Source: Capitulum mitella (taxonomy: Eukaryota; Arthropoda; Thecostraca; Pollicipedomorpha; Pollicipedidae). From it: a DNA stretch of 64,000 nucleotides. A program made the position numbers and the translations under genes. Below the pieces are notes generated by a model. That model was not told the DNA's origin and made no database searches. It saw only the letters and a list, made by a program, of their open reading frames with translations. Positions within the stretch are counted from its first letter, which is position 1; each line of letters begins with the position of its first letter. The stretch lies in NCBI GenBank assembly GCA_030062745.1, contig CP099848.1:10189501-10253500 (forward strand), in the 5' to 3' direction. Shown here piece by piece: positions 13,201 to 23,478 of the stretch.

Positions 13201-16200
13201 ACCGGCCGGTTGGTGCGCAGATCAAGGAGAACCGGCGTGCCGGAGGCATCAGCGCCGGCCCGCAGTCGCACATCCTGGAGGGCGTGTCCTGGGACGAGGC
13301 CCGCCAGCTGCAGGACGCAGCCGAGTCGCACGCCGGCGACCAGGTCAGCTCACGCCGCGGCTCACAAGGTCACGATAAGTCGCACTGGATCGCCCCGGGG
13401 GCGAAGTCAGGTCGCGCCAGATCATGCCGGGCTCCACAGGATTGTTCTGGGTTGCACTGGTTATCACGCCAGACCACGAAAGATCGGCGAAGCGTGCGCT
13501 GGGTCGCGTCTGTCGTGATAGCGTGAGTCCGATCTTGCAGAGGAGAGGAATTCATAGATAACTTGTTATTAACACTGTAGAAGAGCGCCTCCCGCTGAGA
13601 AGGTCGAATGCGTGGGAAAAGCTCTGATCTGTTCCGTTATAAAACGCTGAAATCAGAAGCAGTCGCGTGCCCGTTCCGTAAATTAAAACATCACTTCCCG
13701 CCTCGATTACTCCTCTGTCCGACGTATGACGCCCCTGCCTGCCGTCGCCTGCAGGTGGTGCTGGTGGGCGCCGCCTCCAAGGGCATCATCCAGCGCAACT
13801 ACCAGCACAACGCCGCCGTCTACAAGACGCCGTACGCCAAGAACCCGTTCGACCAGGTCACCGACGAGGACCTGGAGGAGTACAAGCGCCTGGTGGACAA
13901 CCGCAGCCGCGGCCAGAGCGGTGAGACGCGCACCGACGGCCGGCCGGGAGGCTGGCCGGAACGGACGACAGGGCCGGCCGCTGCCGCAGCGGAACGGAAC
14001 CGGGGCCTCCGCCGGGCGGCTCGGGGGAGCGGGCTTTGGCCGACATTAGCTCTCTGTGAGGGATGAGGGGCCTGGTCGGGGCTAGTTTACCTGGAGTGGG
14101 TTCTGCGCTGTCCTGCCATGATAGCTGTTTAGGAACTCACCGATGCAATAGTTGTATGGTGCGCAGTGAGTCTTCGCTGCGGGGTTCAAGGTGGACTCGA
14201 AACCGTGGACCCTGGTTTCACCCGGACTTAGCGAAGCGGCTCCGCGAGAACATTGCTGGTAATCTGTTTACTTGCCTGGTGGGACCTCTGAGTGCATTAT
14301 GTTGTTCCCCGCTTGGACGATCTTTTTTCGGGCTCATCACGGCGTGTGTTCACATCCGTCTTATCCTGTTGGGTGAGCCATTTTTCCTGTAAGCTGTTTT
14401 ACGTGTCCATACAATAATCTCTTGCTCCTAATCTCAAGGTCTGGTTTGCGAATGGTATGTGCTGGATAGAGAATGCCGATAACTGTCAAATCGCATTCCT
14501 GTTGTGTCAGCCTGTTTGCCACAGCACCTTTAGTGCTTTTCTGTGTGCATAGATGGCGTTGTGTGGCTTCCCTTGACCGACCACTGAACATGTTTTCAGC
14601 CGAGCCTGAAGCGCCGCAGCACCCAGAACGGGTGGAGCTCACGAGTGACGGTGAAGAGGTGGATGTCAGCCATAGTTCCGCGCCAGGTGACCCACCGGCT
14701 GCGCCAGCAGCGCCCGCCGCAGCTCCTGTAGTGGTCCCCGCCGCCGCCGCCCCCGTCTCCGCCCCTGCCGCCGCCCCTGCCGCCGCTCCTGAACCGACGG
14801 CCTCTGAACCGGCGCCCGAGCCCGCTCCGGTCGACCCCCCTGCCCGGTCACCAGTGCATCGGCCGCCGCAGGGTACGTAGCATGCGGACTAACGCGCTCC
14901 CGCTCTCACGGCCTCCAACGGCGGGTCCCCGGGCTGGCACTGCCAGGAATCCGACTGGTGCTTCAGCATACAAATAATTCAACGGTGTCAGCCAGCAGTC
15001 AGTCATGGTTGGCAGCGAAATGTGCTGAGCTCGTTCGGAAAAGGGACATTTAATAATTTGGCTGGTATTGCGTTGAATTGCCTTTAAATTGGAATTTAAT
15101 TTACTGAAATTCTCTTCATTACTATTTCGAATTTTAAGGATTGTGACGTTAACAACTGCAACATAAAAGCAAACCATTATGAATCGCCGAAATTATAATT
15201 TGACAAACACTTTAGACCCAGAATGCGCACATGTCGCTCTCACGTTTAAGCGGGAATCATGGGAGGGCCGGTGGAGGCCGGGTGAGCTGCATGTACGGAG
15301 CGTATGCATCGTTCGAGTGAGCACGTATCTCATTTACCCGGTTCAGCCTCTCAGGATCGTCAGCTGAGAGTCTCACGGATGCCCAGGTGTCGCAGAAGTA
15401 AGAGGAGTCGGTTGTACGTGCCGGACTTTGGCAGCGGACTTTGGTCCCAGGTGGTGGTCGCCCTGCCAACGGCGAGTGTAGCCAGACATGGAGTGGCCTG
15501 CATGTCTAGTCGTGGTGACTCGATGCTCCTTACTCACAGTCTTCACTTCCAGACTGGTGTTGCTGTACTCTTACCAGCAGTTTGTCTGTCACCCATGTGA
15601 TTTTGCAGTCAAGCTTGTTTTTTTTCAGTTTCGCACTTGCATCTTTCTGTTGTTTTGTTACGGTGATTTATTGCACCTTTGTGACATTGGTTTTGCTTGG
15701 CATGTTAGGTGAGAGGGCTGTTGACAGGATACTGCATTTGTTTGCTGATATTTTCGTCTTTAAACGCATGTCATACTGGCTGCAGCTAGCCTGAGTAGGA
15801 CTGAGCTTCTAATCCTGATCAGGTGTTCCTTTTCCTTGCCATATTCCAACACATGCCATCCATAGATCGTAACGTTCCAGCAAATACGAACAAAGTATTC
15901 ACTGAACTTGACACATTTCGTCTGGTGCATTGCGTTTGTGCCGTTTCCATTTCGATGTGTTCGTTACCACGCCAGGTTGCCGCTTGATCAGTTGCATTGC
16001 TTACTGTTTCTCTGTTGGGTATTAGTTGGCAGCTAAAAGGAATGTATTGCCGTTGTGTCTGGTGTCTGTGATAAATTTTTAGTTCTGAGGTTGTTGTATA
16101 TCTCCAGCTGCTGGCCTAACTTCACCTTTACAGTGCGGCACTATGTGCATGACCTCCGTGCCGATGCCAGAGCCGCGCGTTGCCGGGCACGGAACTTTGT

Positions 16201-18813
16201 ACAGGGTCGCTGGGCACCGCCGGCCGTGACCTGTGGCCCCTGAGCCGCGGCCGGCCGTGACCTGTGACCCCTGAGCCGCAGCCGGCCGTGACCTGTGACC
16301 CCTGAGCCGCGGCCGGCCGTGACCTGTGACCACTAAGCCGCGGCCGGCCGTGACCTGTGACCCTGAGCCGCAGCCGGCCGTGACCTGTGACCGCTAAGCC
16401 GCGGCCGCCGTGACCTGTGACCCCTGAGCCGCGGCCGCCGTGACCTGTGACCCCTGAGCCGCAGCCGGCCGTGACCTGTGACCCGTGAGCCGCAGCCGGC
16501 CGTGACCTGTGACCGCTAAGCCGCGACCGGCCGTGACCTGTGACTGCTAAGCCGCGGCCGCCGTGACCTGTGACCCCTGAGCCGCGGCCGCCGTGACCTG
16601 TGGCCCCTGAGCCGCGGCCGGCCGTGACCTGTGACCTGGTTCCGCAGTGCCGCCGCCGCGGGCGCCGCGCGTGGACCGCGTGACGGCCGCGCGCGCGCCG
16701 CGTCCCGCCCAGGCCGTCACCGTCACCCTGTCGCCGGCCGGTAAACGAGTTCGAGTGTCGGCGGTGTGAAGCCGGCCGCCGACCGGAGTCGGCCCGGCCG
16801 CCGGAGCCGGGGGGAGTCCCCGCTATCTGACCCTTGACAGCGGGGTCACTGGACCCTTTAGTACCCACGGGGCCTCGGAGGGCTGCTCCGATACTTGATC
16901 TTTGATACCGCTGCCTTCGCTTAAGGGGCGTTGCCCCTATTTAAGCGTCGTCCAAGCGTAATTGGGATGTGGTGGAGTTTCTGGTTAGAGTTTGCGTTTT
17001 TCCGAGATCTTTGCCGGACGACTCTGTTGCTGCGATCCGCAAAAATGAGGCAACGCAGCTCTGTTACCGGTGTGAGATCTTCCTCAACATTGCGTGGTTA
17101 GGCCCGCAGTCTGCATGGCCGTACATCTAACATATGCACCGTGGTTTGCCTTAACGTTTCCGGCGCACGTTGTACGTCGTTTTCCACTAACGCGGCGCAC
17201 GCTGCCAACGGTCGCCGCTGGAGCGGGCGGTTTCTGCGGCCGTTTCAACTCGCCGCGTGGTCGCGCGGCGTCCGGCGCAGTCAAATCACGCCGCTGCAGC
17301 CCGTGCTCGTCCGTGCCTGTCCGGTGCTGTCTTCCGCCTGTGCGCGCGTGTCCGAGTCGGCCTGTCCGAGTCGGCCCCGCCGGCGGGCCGGCCGTCTGAA
17401 TACAGTCTGGACCGTTCTGCCTGCGCTGTGTCCGTTCGCGTGGCGCCGCCGTGGGCGCAGTATCTCGAGTCAGCCGGCCGCCTGGCCGCGCGTGGTGGGG
17501 CCAGCCGCCGCCTGGGGTGGGGCCCGCAGCCGGGCGGGACCAGCGTGTGAGTAGCACCGCCTGGTGTGGTGTGTGTGCTCTGCTGCGGCCGGCGGCGGAG
17601 GTGTTGGTGCTCGGTGCCGTCGGGCCGGGCGGAGGTGGCGCTGGTGACGGGATGGCCGTGATATTGCCGCCGATACTACTCCGGGGCTGGCGAGAGGGGC
17701 TCCGGATGCTCAGCTGATTCGGTAACGAGGCCCTCGGCCTCGGAGTGTCTGCTTTGCAGGAGGCGGCTCCAGGGGCAGCTGCTGCACGCTTCCGCTCTCA
17801 CGTGTGTTGTCTTCCTCACGTGTGTGCACTGTGTGCGAATGGCTTTGTTTTTTGTTTCTGATTGAGTTTTCTGACCTGATTTCGTCGTTCCGTGCGTGGC
17901 TTTGATTTACTGATGCATGGTTTGTACTCGGTTTGCCGATTTTAAACAGCAGCTTATGTTCCTCTTTACGGCGTGTTCGCTGCTGTGTACTCACGGCCGG
18001 CGGATCCTGTGGGGCAGTCGGACCGTCTCCCAGTTCGGGGCAGTGCTCCGCTGTCGTCTGCCGCCTGACACCGCAGTACCGCTGTACCGCAATACCGCAG
18101 TACCGCTGTACCACGACTGAAGGCCAGAGCGGCAGCACGCCGCCCCATCGGCCGCCGTCATGCCGCGTGGCCGTGACCGTGTGACCGTGTGACCGTGATC
18201 GTGGCCGCCGTGTGTCCGCCAGGGGAGGTGACGACCAACGGTGAGGAGGTGGACGCCGGGCACCTGTCGGCGGTGTCGCACACAGACCAGGAGGTACGGC
18301 GCCAGCGGCCGGGAGGGGCGGGCCTCGGGGAGTCCAGTAGCGCAGACTGAGGTCTGTTTTGGGCAGCGAGCAGAATGCCGCGTGGGGAATTAAGTAATCC
18401 CCCGCGTCGTCGGGTTTTCGTGCGACGGATGAATGTCATCTAGCCATAGGAGCGTCCGCCGCCTATCGAATAAACGCCACACACCGACTCTTTGACATGC
18501 TGTGTGCGTGTGTGTGAGAACGACTTCATACTGATAACAGGGAGAAATGAACTAGAGCTCAGCGTGTTCAACAGAAGAAACAATTTCTTCTTGTCCATAG
18601 ATGTATCAAATCGCGTTATACTTGTTGAGAATGTGCTTCGATGTCTGCTTGACAAGCCTCCAACGTCTTGTTTTCAACGTGCAGGATATTTCTACCAGCG
18701 AAGCTTCAAAGAAGGAAAAGAAAAAGAGGAAGGGGTTGAAAACCCCGAGCTTCCTCAAGAAGAAAAAGGACAAAAAGAAAGAAAAGAAGGAAGCGTTAGA
18801 AGAGTCTAAATAG
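7077..18813 (+). CDS. hts: adducin (hu-li tai shao orthologue), 13 coding exons, 769 aa
   Basis: Adducin caps actin filaments and recruits spectrin to them at the membrane skeleton. Thirteen exons with GT-AG borders join in frame to 2,310 nt. Residues 1-97 are the N-terminal lead. Residues 98-330 are the class II aldolase-like head (DLRG, EKMLRCKLASLCRVLDMKGW, HFLVNPFGLLYGEVTAS, AARPDVRCVLHA, EEAFFLLSRLVAACE). Residues 331-485 are the neck (LGELEFEALMRQMDHAGYRTG, RTRWLNSPNVY, FVPKNTDPKE). The tail includes NPFDQVTDEDLEEYKRLVDN (about 560-580) and a Pro/Ala-rich stretch. Residues 735-769 form the MARCKS-related basic domain around KTPSFLKKKK, the known PKC/calmodulin site of the family. The aldolase zinc-ligand pair reads HAR, so no enzyme activity is expected. 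ATG 7077 opens the frame; it has G at +4. Introns hold minisatellites and no other gene. Confidence 0.95.
8424..8454 (+). other. duplicated acceptor / candidate 24-nt microexon in hts intron 1
   Basis: The sequence gtttcag|TCGGAGCTGG is identical to the exon 2 acceptor 71 bp downstream. It is followed by codons for SELDGLLE and then gtgaac at 8,455. The 24-nt segment is in phase and free of stops, so it could be spliced in as a microexon. It could equally be an inert local duplication, and the donor is weak. Confidence 0.4.
8502..8619 (+). CDS. hts: hts coding exon 2
   Basis: The acceptor is gtttcag|TCG and the donor is CAAG|GTCAGC, leaving phase 1. It encodes residues 58-96, SELDRLVEAGLIDGN through the LQQISDMM helix that precedes the adducin head. 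A near-copy of its acceptor and first codons lies 71 bp upstream (8,424-8,454). Confidence 0.88.
9095..9246 (+). CDS. hts: hts coding exon 3
   Basis: The acceptor is accggcag|CC and the donor is ATCACG|GTTAGT, phase 1 in and phase 0 out. It encodes residues 97-147: PIADLRG, then EKMLRCKLASLCRVLDMKGW and GVSNHIT, the first conserved block of the head domain. Confidence 0.93.
9545..10009 (+). CDS. hts: hts coding exon 4 (core of head domain)
   Basis: The acceptor is ccgcag|GTC and the donor is AACCAG|GTGAGG, phase 0 at both ends. The 155 codons give residues 148-302, the main part of the class II aldolase-like fold: HFLVNPFGLLYGEVTAS, the RPDVRCVLHARQP strand, SKVLLLQNAG and EEAFFLLSRLVAACENQ. 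Codons are almost all GC-ending. Confidence 0.96.
10328..10635 (+). CDS. hts: hts coding exon 5
   Basis: The acceptor is ccgccag|GTG and the donor is TACAG|GTGGGT, phase 0 in and 2 out. It encodes residues 303-404: end of head, an Ala/Asp-rich linker near 331-343, then LGELEFEALMRQMDHAGYRT and SDVEYPPAASSYTFD at the start of the neck. Confidence 0.94.
10969..11095 (+). CDS. hts: hts coding exon 6
   Basis: The acceptor is ctccacag|C and the donor is ACCAAG|GTATCG, phase 2 in and 0 out. It encodes residues 405-447, including GERTRWLNSPNVYQKVEV of the neck. Reading through the donor adds eight codons (VSVVKFDQ) and then a TGA at 11,120-11,122. Confidence 0.93.
12027..12140 (+). CDS. hts: hts coding exon 7
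   Basis: The acceptor is gtgttctag|TGG and the donor is AAGCAG|GTAGGT, phase 0 at both ends. It encodes residues 448-485, including the conserved neck motif LQFVPKNTDPKEF. The intron after it contains a degenerate GGTCA minisatellite (12,846-13,178). Confidence 0.93.
12846..13178 (+). repeat. degenerate about 20-bp minisatellite in hts intron 7
   Basis: Repeated variants of gggtcagctcaggtcatca and aggtcagcagggtcagat fill this part of the intron, ending about 40 bp before the exon 8 acceptor. Unit length drifts around 20-21 bp. Confidence 0.75.
13221..13343 (+). CDS. hts: hts coding exon 8
   Basis: The acceptor is ggtgcgcag|ATC and the donor is GACCAG|GTCAGC, phase 0 at both ends. It encodes residues 486-526, beginning IKENRRAGGISAGPQSHIL, which matches the conserved start of the adducin tail. 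Confidence 0.92.
13755..13920 (+). CDS. hts: hts coding exon 9
   Basis: The acceptor is gcctgcag|GTG and the donor is GAGCG|GTGAGA, phase 0 in and 1 out. It encodes residues 527-581: ASKGIIQRNYQHNAAVY and NPFDQVTDEDLEEYKRLVDN, both recognisable adducin tail motifs. Confidence 0.94.
14600..14872 (+). CDS. hts: hts coding exon 10 (Pro/Ala-rich tail)
   Basis: The acceptor is gttttcag|CC, phase 1. It encodes residues 582-672: VELTSDGEEVDVSHSSAPGD followed by a Pro/Ala-rich disordered stretch. The donor GTACGT at 14,873 keeps phase 1 into the next exon. Ignoring it gives two more codons and then TAG at 14,878-14,880, so a short product without the basic C-terminus is possible. Confidence 0.82.
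16205..16647 (+). repeat. 30-31-bp minisatellite abutting hts exon 11 acceptor
   Basis: About 14 copies of a unit reading ccggccgtgacctgtgaccc then ctgagccgcgg. The last copy merges into the real acceptor (gtgacctggttccgcag). Several units read ccgcag instead of ccgcgg, so each carries its own potential AG acceptor. Confidence 0.88.
16648..16740 (+). CDS. hts: hts coding exon 11
   Basis: The acceptor is ttccgcag|TG and the donor is GGCCG|GTAAAC, phase 1 at both ends. It encodes residues 673-703, a Pro/Arg-rich stretch (PPPRAPRVDRVTAARAPRPA). Support is frame continuity and the total length; the sequence itself is not conserved. A 30-31-bp minisatellite runs right up to the acceptor. Confidence 0.78.
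18060..18112 (+). repeat. short GCAGTACCGCTGTACC repeat
   Basis: Alternating copies of gcagtaccgctgtacc and gcaatacc in hts intron 11. A second small array, gtgaccgtgt repeated at 18,174-18,205, lies just before the exon 12 acceptor. Confidence 0.6.
18223..18293 (+). CDS. hts: hts coding exon 12
   Basis: The acceptor is tccgccag|GG and the donor is CAGGAG|GTACGG, phase 1 in and 0 out. It encodes residues 704-727, GEVTTNGEEVDAGHLSAVSH plus four more. It resembles the start of exon 10 (TSDGEEVDVSH), suggesting an internal duplication of this acidic motif. Confidence 0.82.
18685..18813 (+). CDS. hts: hts coding exon 13, MARCKS-related C-terminus
   Basis: The acceptor is acgtgcag|GAT. The 42 codons and TAG encode residues 728-769, a lysine-rich block centred on KGLKTPSFLKKKKDKKK. 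This is the diagnostic MARCKS-related domain of full-length adducins, needed for spectrin-actin binding and regulated by PKC and calmodulin in studied members. It uses A-rich codons, unlike the GC-rich upstream exons. Confidence 0.96.
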   Translation, partial: DISTSEASKKEKKKRKGLKTPSFLKKKKDKKKEKKEALEESK

Positions 18814-19789
18814 GGGGCTGCAAAAATCATTAAGGTATGAACTAGTCCTCAGCGTAGGTGCATCCAAGGGGAATCAGACCATTGCCGTAGAGCTTCAGTC
18901 GGAAAGAACTTTCTTGCTGTAATCTGTGAGTGAGTTAACCAATGCATGTGGCGTGTTATTATGAAAAGCTACTGTTTTATATCTTTCACCAAAGCTATGC
19001 TTCGACACCCACAATTTCGTGTCCGAGCTAAGGCACATAGGAGCCCGATGCCCACCGCCTGATGGTCTGACCGGGGTCGGTTCCCAATCTGTTGTGTAGT
19101 GAGACAAGGGTCTTTAATTGTCGTATTTCCCCAATCATTTTCCTAACTTCCCTGTAGGCCAAAAGTATTCCCTCGCATCCGAGGTTTTTTGACAATGTTC
19201 GGTTTTATTTTAACGTGAAACCATGCAGTGATTGTAATATTCATGTCATGGGCGTGGAAAGAACTATGCACCGTAGTCTGTGCAACAGATTACCATAACG
19301 GTGTAGTGTTTGGTGTCCGTTGGATTCCTGGCGTCCGACCCAATTTTATGTCACGCCAGCTGTGCTGTCTGAGATCAGTTATTAGTGTTTCCTGGTTACG
19401 TTTATCGTATGATAACATTTCGTCCCGCCCGTTTCCCACGTCTTTCTAGCCAGCTTCTCCCGGAATCGGAGACTGGATCATATATATATATATGTGCGCC
19501 AAAATGCCCCGAAAGTGAGTTTTCCTATCTTGCAGAGCACTGCCCGTCAAGGCTTTTTCACTGTGAGCCAAACCTGACCTGAAGAAGACTGGTGGCGCTC
19601 GTCCGAAGCGAATGCTTGACATCTAGCGACAGTAGCGACGTGGTGTGATACTAACGTTTGGAGGCTTTCCGCGAGGTGGTCGTGTCTCCCAGGCGTTATG
19701 ACCGTGGCCAGGGGTTGACGGGCCCCCGGTGCGCGGGTGACCAGGCTTGCGTTTGCCCTTCAGCGTGCTGTCAGGTTTGCTATCCTGCT
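18814..19789 (+). other. hts 3' UTR / intergenic stretch
   Basis: Moderately AT-rich DNA with no domain-bearing frame and no AATAAA. A short (TA)n lies near 19,480. It is probably 3' UTR of hts, by position only. Confidence 0.4.
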
Positions 19790-20261
19790 GTTTTCTCGGC
19801 GTGCAGGGCGCACTCACAGGCTCGAGATAACCGTGATACGGAGCGGCGTGGTCGGCGGACGTCGACGCGGAAAGGTGATGAACCTCTGGCGTGTGCGCTC
19901 CGCTCGGTGGTGTCTGCTGTCGCCGCCGCGCTCTTAATGTCCGGCTCAGCGCCAGCCGCGCCCCTGGTGTCGCCGCGATGAGGCGCGAGTGGCCGCGTGT
20001 TCCGTGTGTCGGCGCTGGTGAGCGCTGCGGTGCGTTCCGTGGTCGGGCGACGTGCTTCCAGAATTATCCGAACAGCTTCGAGTTGTGCGCGGCGCAGTGG
20101 CCGGCGGCGCGCGACATGCTGTTCCGAAGCGAGCCGGCGCGAAAAATGGCAGCTATGGTGGAACGCTTTATCCGGGAGGGGGTGTTTTTGAGCCACGGTG
20201 TGGGGCCCAGCCTCTTTTGTATACAGACCGTTGTTTTATCTGCGAGCGGTGCGCAATGTGG

Positions 20262-20267
20262 AATAAA
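20262..20267 (+). promoter_or_regulatory. candidate poly(A) signal downstream of hts
   Basis: This is the first AATAAA I find after the hts stop codon, followed by a GT-rich stretch (ggcagtgtgtcacg). It would give a 3' UTR of about 1.45 kb ending inside the left palindrome arm. A second AATAAA lies at 21,123-21,128. No transcript evidence is available. Confidence 0.35.
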
Positions 20268-21136
20268 GTTTTATTGCTATGGCAGTGTGTCACGCCTTTT
20301 GCGACCTTTTACGACGTTTTAACGCTCCAGGCAGGATCGGTGTAAGCTTCTAAGGGACAGGGAAGAAATAGATCGGTGCCGGCCCAGGTTTTCGGCTGGC
20401 GGCAGAGCTCCCTTACGTTCCACGTAGTCTACCCCAAAGGTTGATTTTATGCCGGATTTCGGCCACCGTATTTACGGGTTTAAGCGAAACAAAATAACAG
20501 GCAGAAATGTCGCGTACTGCATGATAAATGTCTCCCGGAATTGAAGGGCAGGGTACTCTTCTGCTGTAGATGATATGGTGGTCGCAAGCAACTCCCCGCG
20601 TCAAGCATATTCGCAAGTGGTTCCCCAAAAACATGTTCTTGCAAAATTGTTATTTTGTCATGGTTTTTTCACCGTTATTGCAAAGATTCCTTCAAATCGT
20701 GAACCGTATTGGACAAGTTATGACGGGTCTTCTGTGTAACGCAGATGGCCTTACTCTTTTCGACCAGAACTGCAATTATGACAATTGCAACTTTTCCTGA
20801 AGAGAAACCCATGTAGGATTTGCGTAAGTTCCCTTCGGCGTAGTAGAGGCGGACGTGGGGTACCAGATTACCTTCGGTACACCTTGGTATCGCCGGGGAG
20901 CTGTCATTGTCATTGCCCCTACAATGAAGGTTTCTGGGCTTCAGACCTCAGAAACGTCACGGAAATGAACGCAGATAAGGCCTGTTCTTTCATATCAGTT
21001 TGATCTTTTGTCACGGCGAAACATTATCAGTCGTGTCTGTGACCAGAATCGGGCTCTGGACCTAAGAGCTTCGATTTAGTGCTACTTGCCCATTTGTATG
21101 GTTGTTTTTTGCAATATATGTGAATAAAAGGATCGT

Positions 21137-21360
21137 TTAACCCTACTGCCGTTTGGGGGTGGGGTGGGGGCTTCAGAAACCCTCCCACTCCACTTTCTTG
21201 CTCGCCATGTCCAGGATTTTTTTTTTAACAGCTTCATAAAGATGTTAATTTTCCTGCCTATTCATCCTACGCATTATGCCCAATTTCCGTCGTTTTATTT
21301 CGCTCAGGAGAGAAACCAGGCCATGTTTTTGGAAGGCACCTCATACCATTTTGGGAAATG
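21137..21360 (+). mobile_element. piggyBac-like element end in left arm
   Basis: TTAA followed by CCCTACTGCCGTTTGG and a G-rich stretch. The next 200 bp resemble the right end of the 22.3-23.5 kb MITE (gaggtgcctcccaaaaacg, then cctggctc, in reverse). Its partner end appears truncated near 21,600. The mirror copy ends at TTAA 26,649-26,652. Confidence 0.6.
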
Positions 21361-22250
21361 TTAAAGGTAAAAGAAGAATGGCTACGAAAAATACCTTTTT
21401 AAGATAGAACTTGTGAGCAGGGGCAAGGGAACTCCTCTTCAGTTGTGGGGGGAGGGGGGTCAGAGAAGCATTTTGGGTCAATTCTTTCCGGTCAACGCCC
21501 ATAGGGTCAATGTTAAGTCTCAAAAAAGTTGAGGGGCTGACGCCCCCTTGGCCCCAAGGCTCCTGCCCCTATGATTGTGAGCGTTTTGTTGAGTACCTAA
21601 CTGAGCATACGTAAAAAAAATTGTTGATCACGGGTTCCAGCCAGCATTTGGCCGGGCTGAGCCCACTTTTTACTTGGACAACATGGGCAAATGCGTTCTG
21701 CTTGGGCATGCCCGAGAACTCAAGTGCACACTTCGAGTTCATGCTTGGGCAAACCGGCGCTGGGCTACAATTTTTGCCCAAGTTATGCCTGCATGGGTTA
21801 ACCCAAGTTCTGCTATGGCATGACTGAGTGCAGTATCTACTTGGGCTGAACCGAGGGCTTCTCCGTTTTGCCTGAAGATGGGACAGTCTCGTTGTCGAAA
21901 TTAGTCTGCCAGCATACCCACCCGAGCCTCGCGTGACGCATTAATGGTCGGCGTTGATAAATTCCGATAGGCCATCAGCATCGGATAGGGTCATATGTGT
22001 GCTGCACCTATGGGCTGCGTTGCTCTTCACTGCATCCAACTATCTGTCCATTTTGAGCATTTTGGAGAAAGTCACTCTTTTTTCCGTTTATCATAAGTCA
22101 CCAAGTATGGACGATACACTCATTAACTGCTGAAACTGGTAAATAGATACATCAAGCAATCAAGCCGAGATTATGGTGAGATGGCCCATGAATGCATTGT
22201 TTTTTATTTATGCATGACGATTGGGGGAAACTCTTGGAACTTGTTATGCT

Positions 22251-23478
22251 TTAACCCTATTCCCGGAGGGCTAGACGGTATGGCCGATTCCCGGCAGGGA
22301 GGGGCGGATTCGGCCCCCCCCCCCTGAGATCTCGAGAACTACTTATCCGATTTCATCGCAACAAACGGCAATCGATTTGCCGTGACGTGAACTACATTTT
22401 GATAAAAAGAAAGTTTCAAAATTTTGAAATTTGTGGATACAGGGGGGCAAAAATGTCAAAATGGGGGGTACTTTTTGACTTCTTATAACTCCGTTGTTTA
22501 TGGACCGATTTCGATGAAACTGGCATCAATCGAGAGATTATGGATAGGGCTTTTACCATAGGTATGAAAATTTGAAATTTTGAGAAAATTCATGGGCGTT
22601 CACAGGGTTTCAAAAATAGGGAGATTAGTTTTCCAATAACGGAATGAACAAAAGAGGCCAAAACACTTTTTTAGCTTCTGCTAGTCATGTTATGCTAAAG
22701 AAGTACAAATCGCATTACAATGTTTGTATAATGTTAGCATAGGCGGTGCCAGGGACATAAAAAAGGGGGAACTGTCATGGTCACACGTTTCTCAGATCAA
22801 CTTGTGACCTTTGACCTTAAATGACCTCCAGTGACCTTGGGGTCACTTGGAATGATGTCGTGTGCATTCAATATTATCTGTAAACGTTTTTAATCGATTA
22901 AATTCACTCTATTCCAAAAAATTCATTTTTTGGCTTTTGCGATATAGGGTACGTGCACTGACATTTTAGGTCATAGCTCCGTGACCTGACCTGATATCAA
23001 GCTGAAACTTGGTACACAAGTAGAGGGCATCTTTCTACGTCATATATATTCCGGGTTTGGCATTTGAAAAAAACGGCGCCGAAATTATAGCGAAAAAAAC
23101 AAATTTTGACTTTTGACCTTGACCTGACCTTGTAAAGTGACCTTAGATAAACAAAATTACATATGCACATTGCCCAACTATTTAGCTATATATTCATATA
23201 AAGTTTTAAGTTCTATCTTAAAAACTCTGTTTTTGGCAGACATTTTCCTTTTACCCTCAACATGGCCAAAAATGACCTGAGGTGCCTCCCAAAAACGTTG
23301 CCTGGCTCCGCCCCTGAGCAAAATAGAATTTCGAAATTTTGTCACGGCGCGTAGAAGGAATAGCTAGGAAAAGTCACCAAGTTTCGTGAAGCTGCGTCAA
23401 AAAGCCTGGAATTGGCAAGCAAAAAATCCGAGGGGGGGCGGATTCCGCCCCCCCCCCCCCTGCCGGGAATAGGGTTAA
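22251..23478. mobile_element. non-autonomous piggyBac-like element (MITE), 1,220 bp
   Basis: TTAA flanks both ends (22,251-22,254 and 23,475-23,478). The terminal inverted repeats begin CCCTATTCCCGG, and the ATTCCCGG part is repeated just inside the left end. The right palindrome arm has an intact tgctTTAAatcg at the matching position, which is the pre-insertion site. There is no transposase. TTAA target duplication and CCC-starting ends are the hallmark of the piggyBac superfamily. The interior is AT-rich with repeated tgacct motifs and a C-tract at each end. Confidence 0.88.

Noticed and set aside
16128-16868. A 246-codon - strand frame through the 31-bp minisatellite
   Set aside because: Repetitive peptide (GHGRPRLRGHRSRP) produced by the repeat unit, antisense to an hts intron and exon 11.
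19891-20322. 143-codon + frame in the left arm (FQNYPNSFELCAAQW)
   Set aside because: Partly kept in the mirror arm, but an equally long antisense frame is kept too, and neither has a domain. Conservation is explained by the duplication.
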